This document shows positions 63,953 to 64,000 of a stretch of 64,000 bases of DNA, piece after piece. Source of the stretch: Otis tarda (Eukaryota > Chordata > Aves > Otidiformes > Otididae); the NCBI GenBank assembly GCA_026413225.1, contig CM048552.1, forward strand, positions 49,491,001-49,555,000, written 5' to 3'. A model generated the notes under the pieces. The model was not told where the DNA came from and did no database searches. It saw only the letters and a list, made by a program, of their open reading frames with translations. How positions within the stretch are numbered: position 1 is the stretch's first letter; every line of letters starts with the position of its first letter. A program made the position numbers and the translations under genes.

Positions 63953-64000
63953 TTGTCAGCCAGCAGTGCCCAGCACCAGGACAGCCTCATGGAAGGCAAG
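63953..64000 (+). CDS. Possible 5' edge of an exon, cut by the window end
   Basis: A pyrimidine-rich TTTTGTTTCAG ends just before this segment and looks like a good splice acceptor. The remaining bases to the window edge are more GC-rich and open in all three plus frames; one frame ends ...SSAQHQDSLMEGK. The segment is too short to identify a protein or to exclude chance, since matches to an acceptor consensus are common. The adjoining sequence to the right is needed. Confidence 0.2.
   Translation, partial: MSASSAQHQDSLMEGK

Noticed and set aside
63667-63999. 110-codon minus-strand open frame
   Set aside because: It crosses the alternating GT/CA tract, has no recognisable domain and is antisense to the more plausible splice-acceptor edge.

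Overview
The window looks like AT-rich (roughly 60% A+T by eye), gene-poor vertebrate nuclear DNA, most probably from a bird. The best evidence is two fragments of CR1 non-LTR retrotransposons. The one on the minus strand (about 37938-38375) ends in the short ATTCTATG-type tail and the 'GGTTGGAAGGGACCTTC' region typical of avian CR1. The one on the plus strand (about 31442-31893) still reads as the middle of a CR1 reverse transcriptase. I saw no bacterial-type operons, rRNA, tRNA or CRISPR. I recognise no intact host protein-coding gene: most open frames are short, many begin only at GTG or TTG, and many overlap equally long antisense frames.

Layout. 1-2930: AT-rich DNA with no feature. 2940-4520: the most structured part of the window, a degenerate array of units of about 135-165 bp in which the left half (2940-3600) is inverted relative to the right half (3660-4520); a perfect 11-bp hairpin lies at its right edge. 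4550-31440: gene-free DNA with homopolymers, a C16 plus 57-nt purine run near 17.9-18.0 kb, and an alternating purine-pyrimidine palindrome at 25.2 kb. 31442-31893 and 37938-38375: the CR1 fragments; the second has a near-perfect 69-bp in-frame internal duplication. 38.4-64 kb: more gene-free DNA with a few CpG-richer patches, some unexplained coding-like frames (44.65-44.87 kb minus, 58.4-58.9 kb minus, 60.0-60.2 kb minus), a pair of related diverged segments at 51.8 and 52.3 kb, and a possible exon start at the extreme right edge.

No genes can be shown to work together here. The window is best read as intergenic or deep intronic avian DNA. What merits follow-up is repeat architecture and a handful of weak exon or small-ORF candidates. 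All calls come from reading the sequence; no database search was possible.
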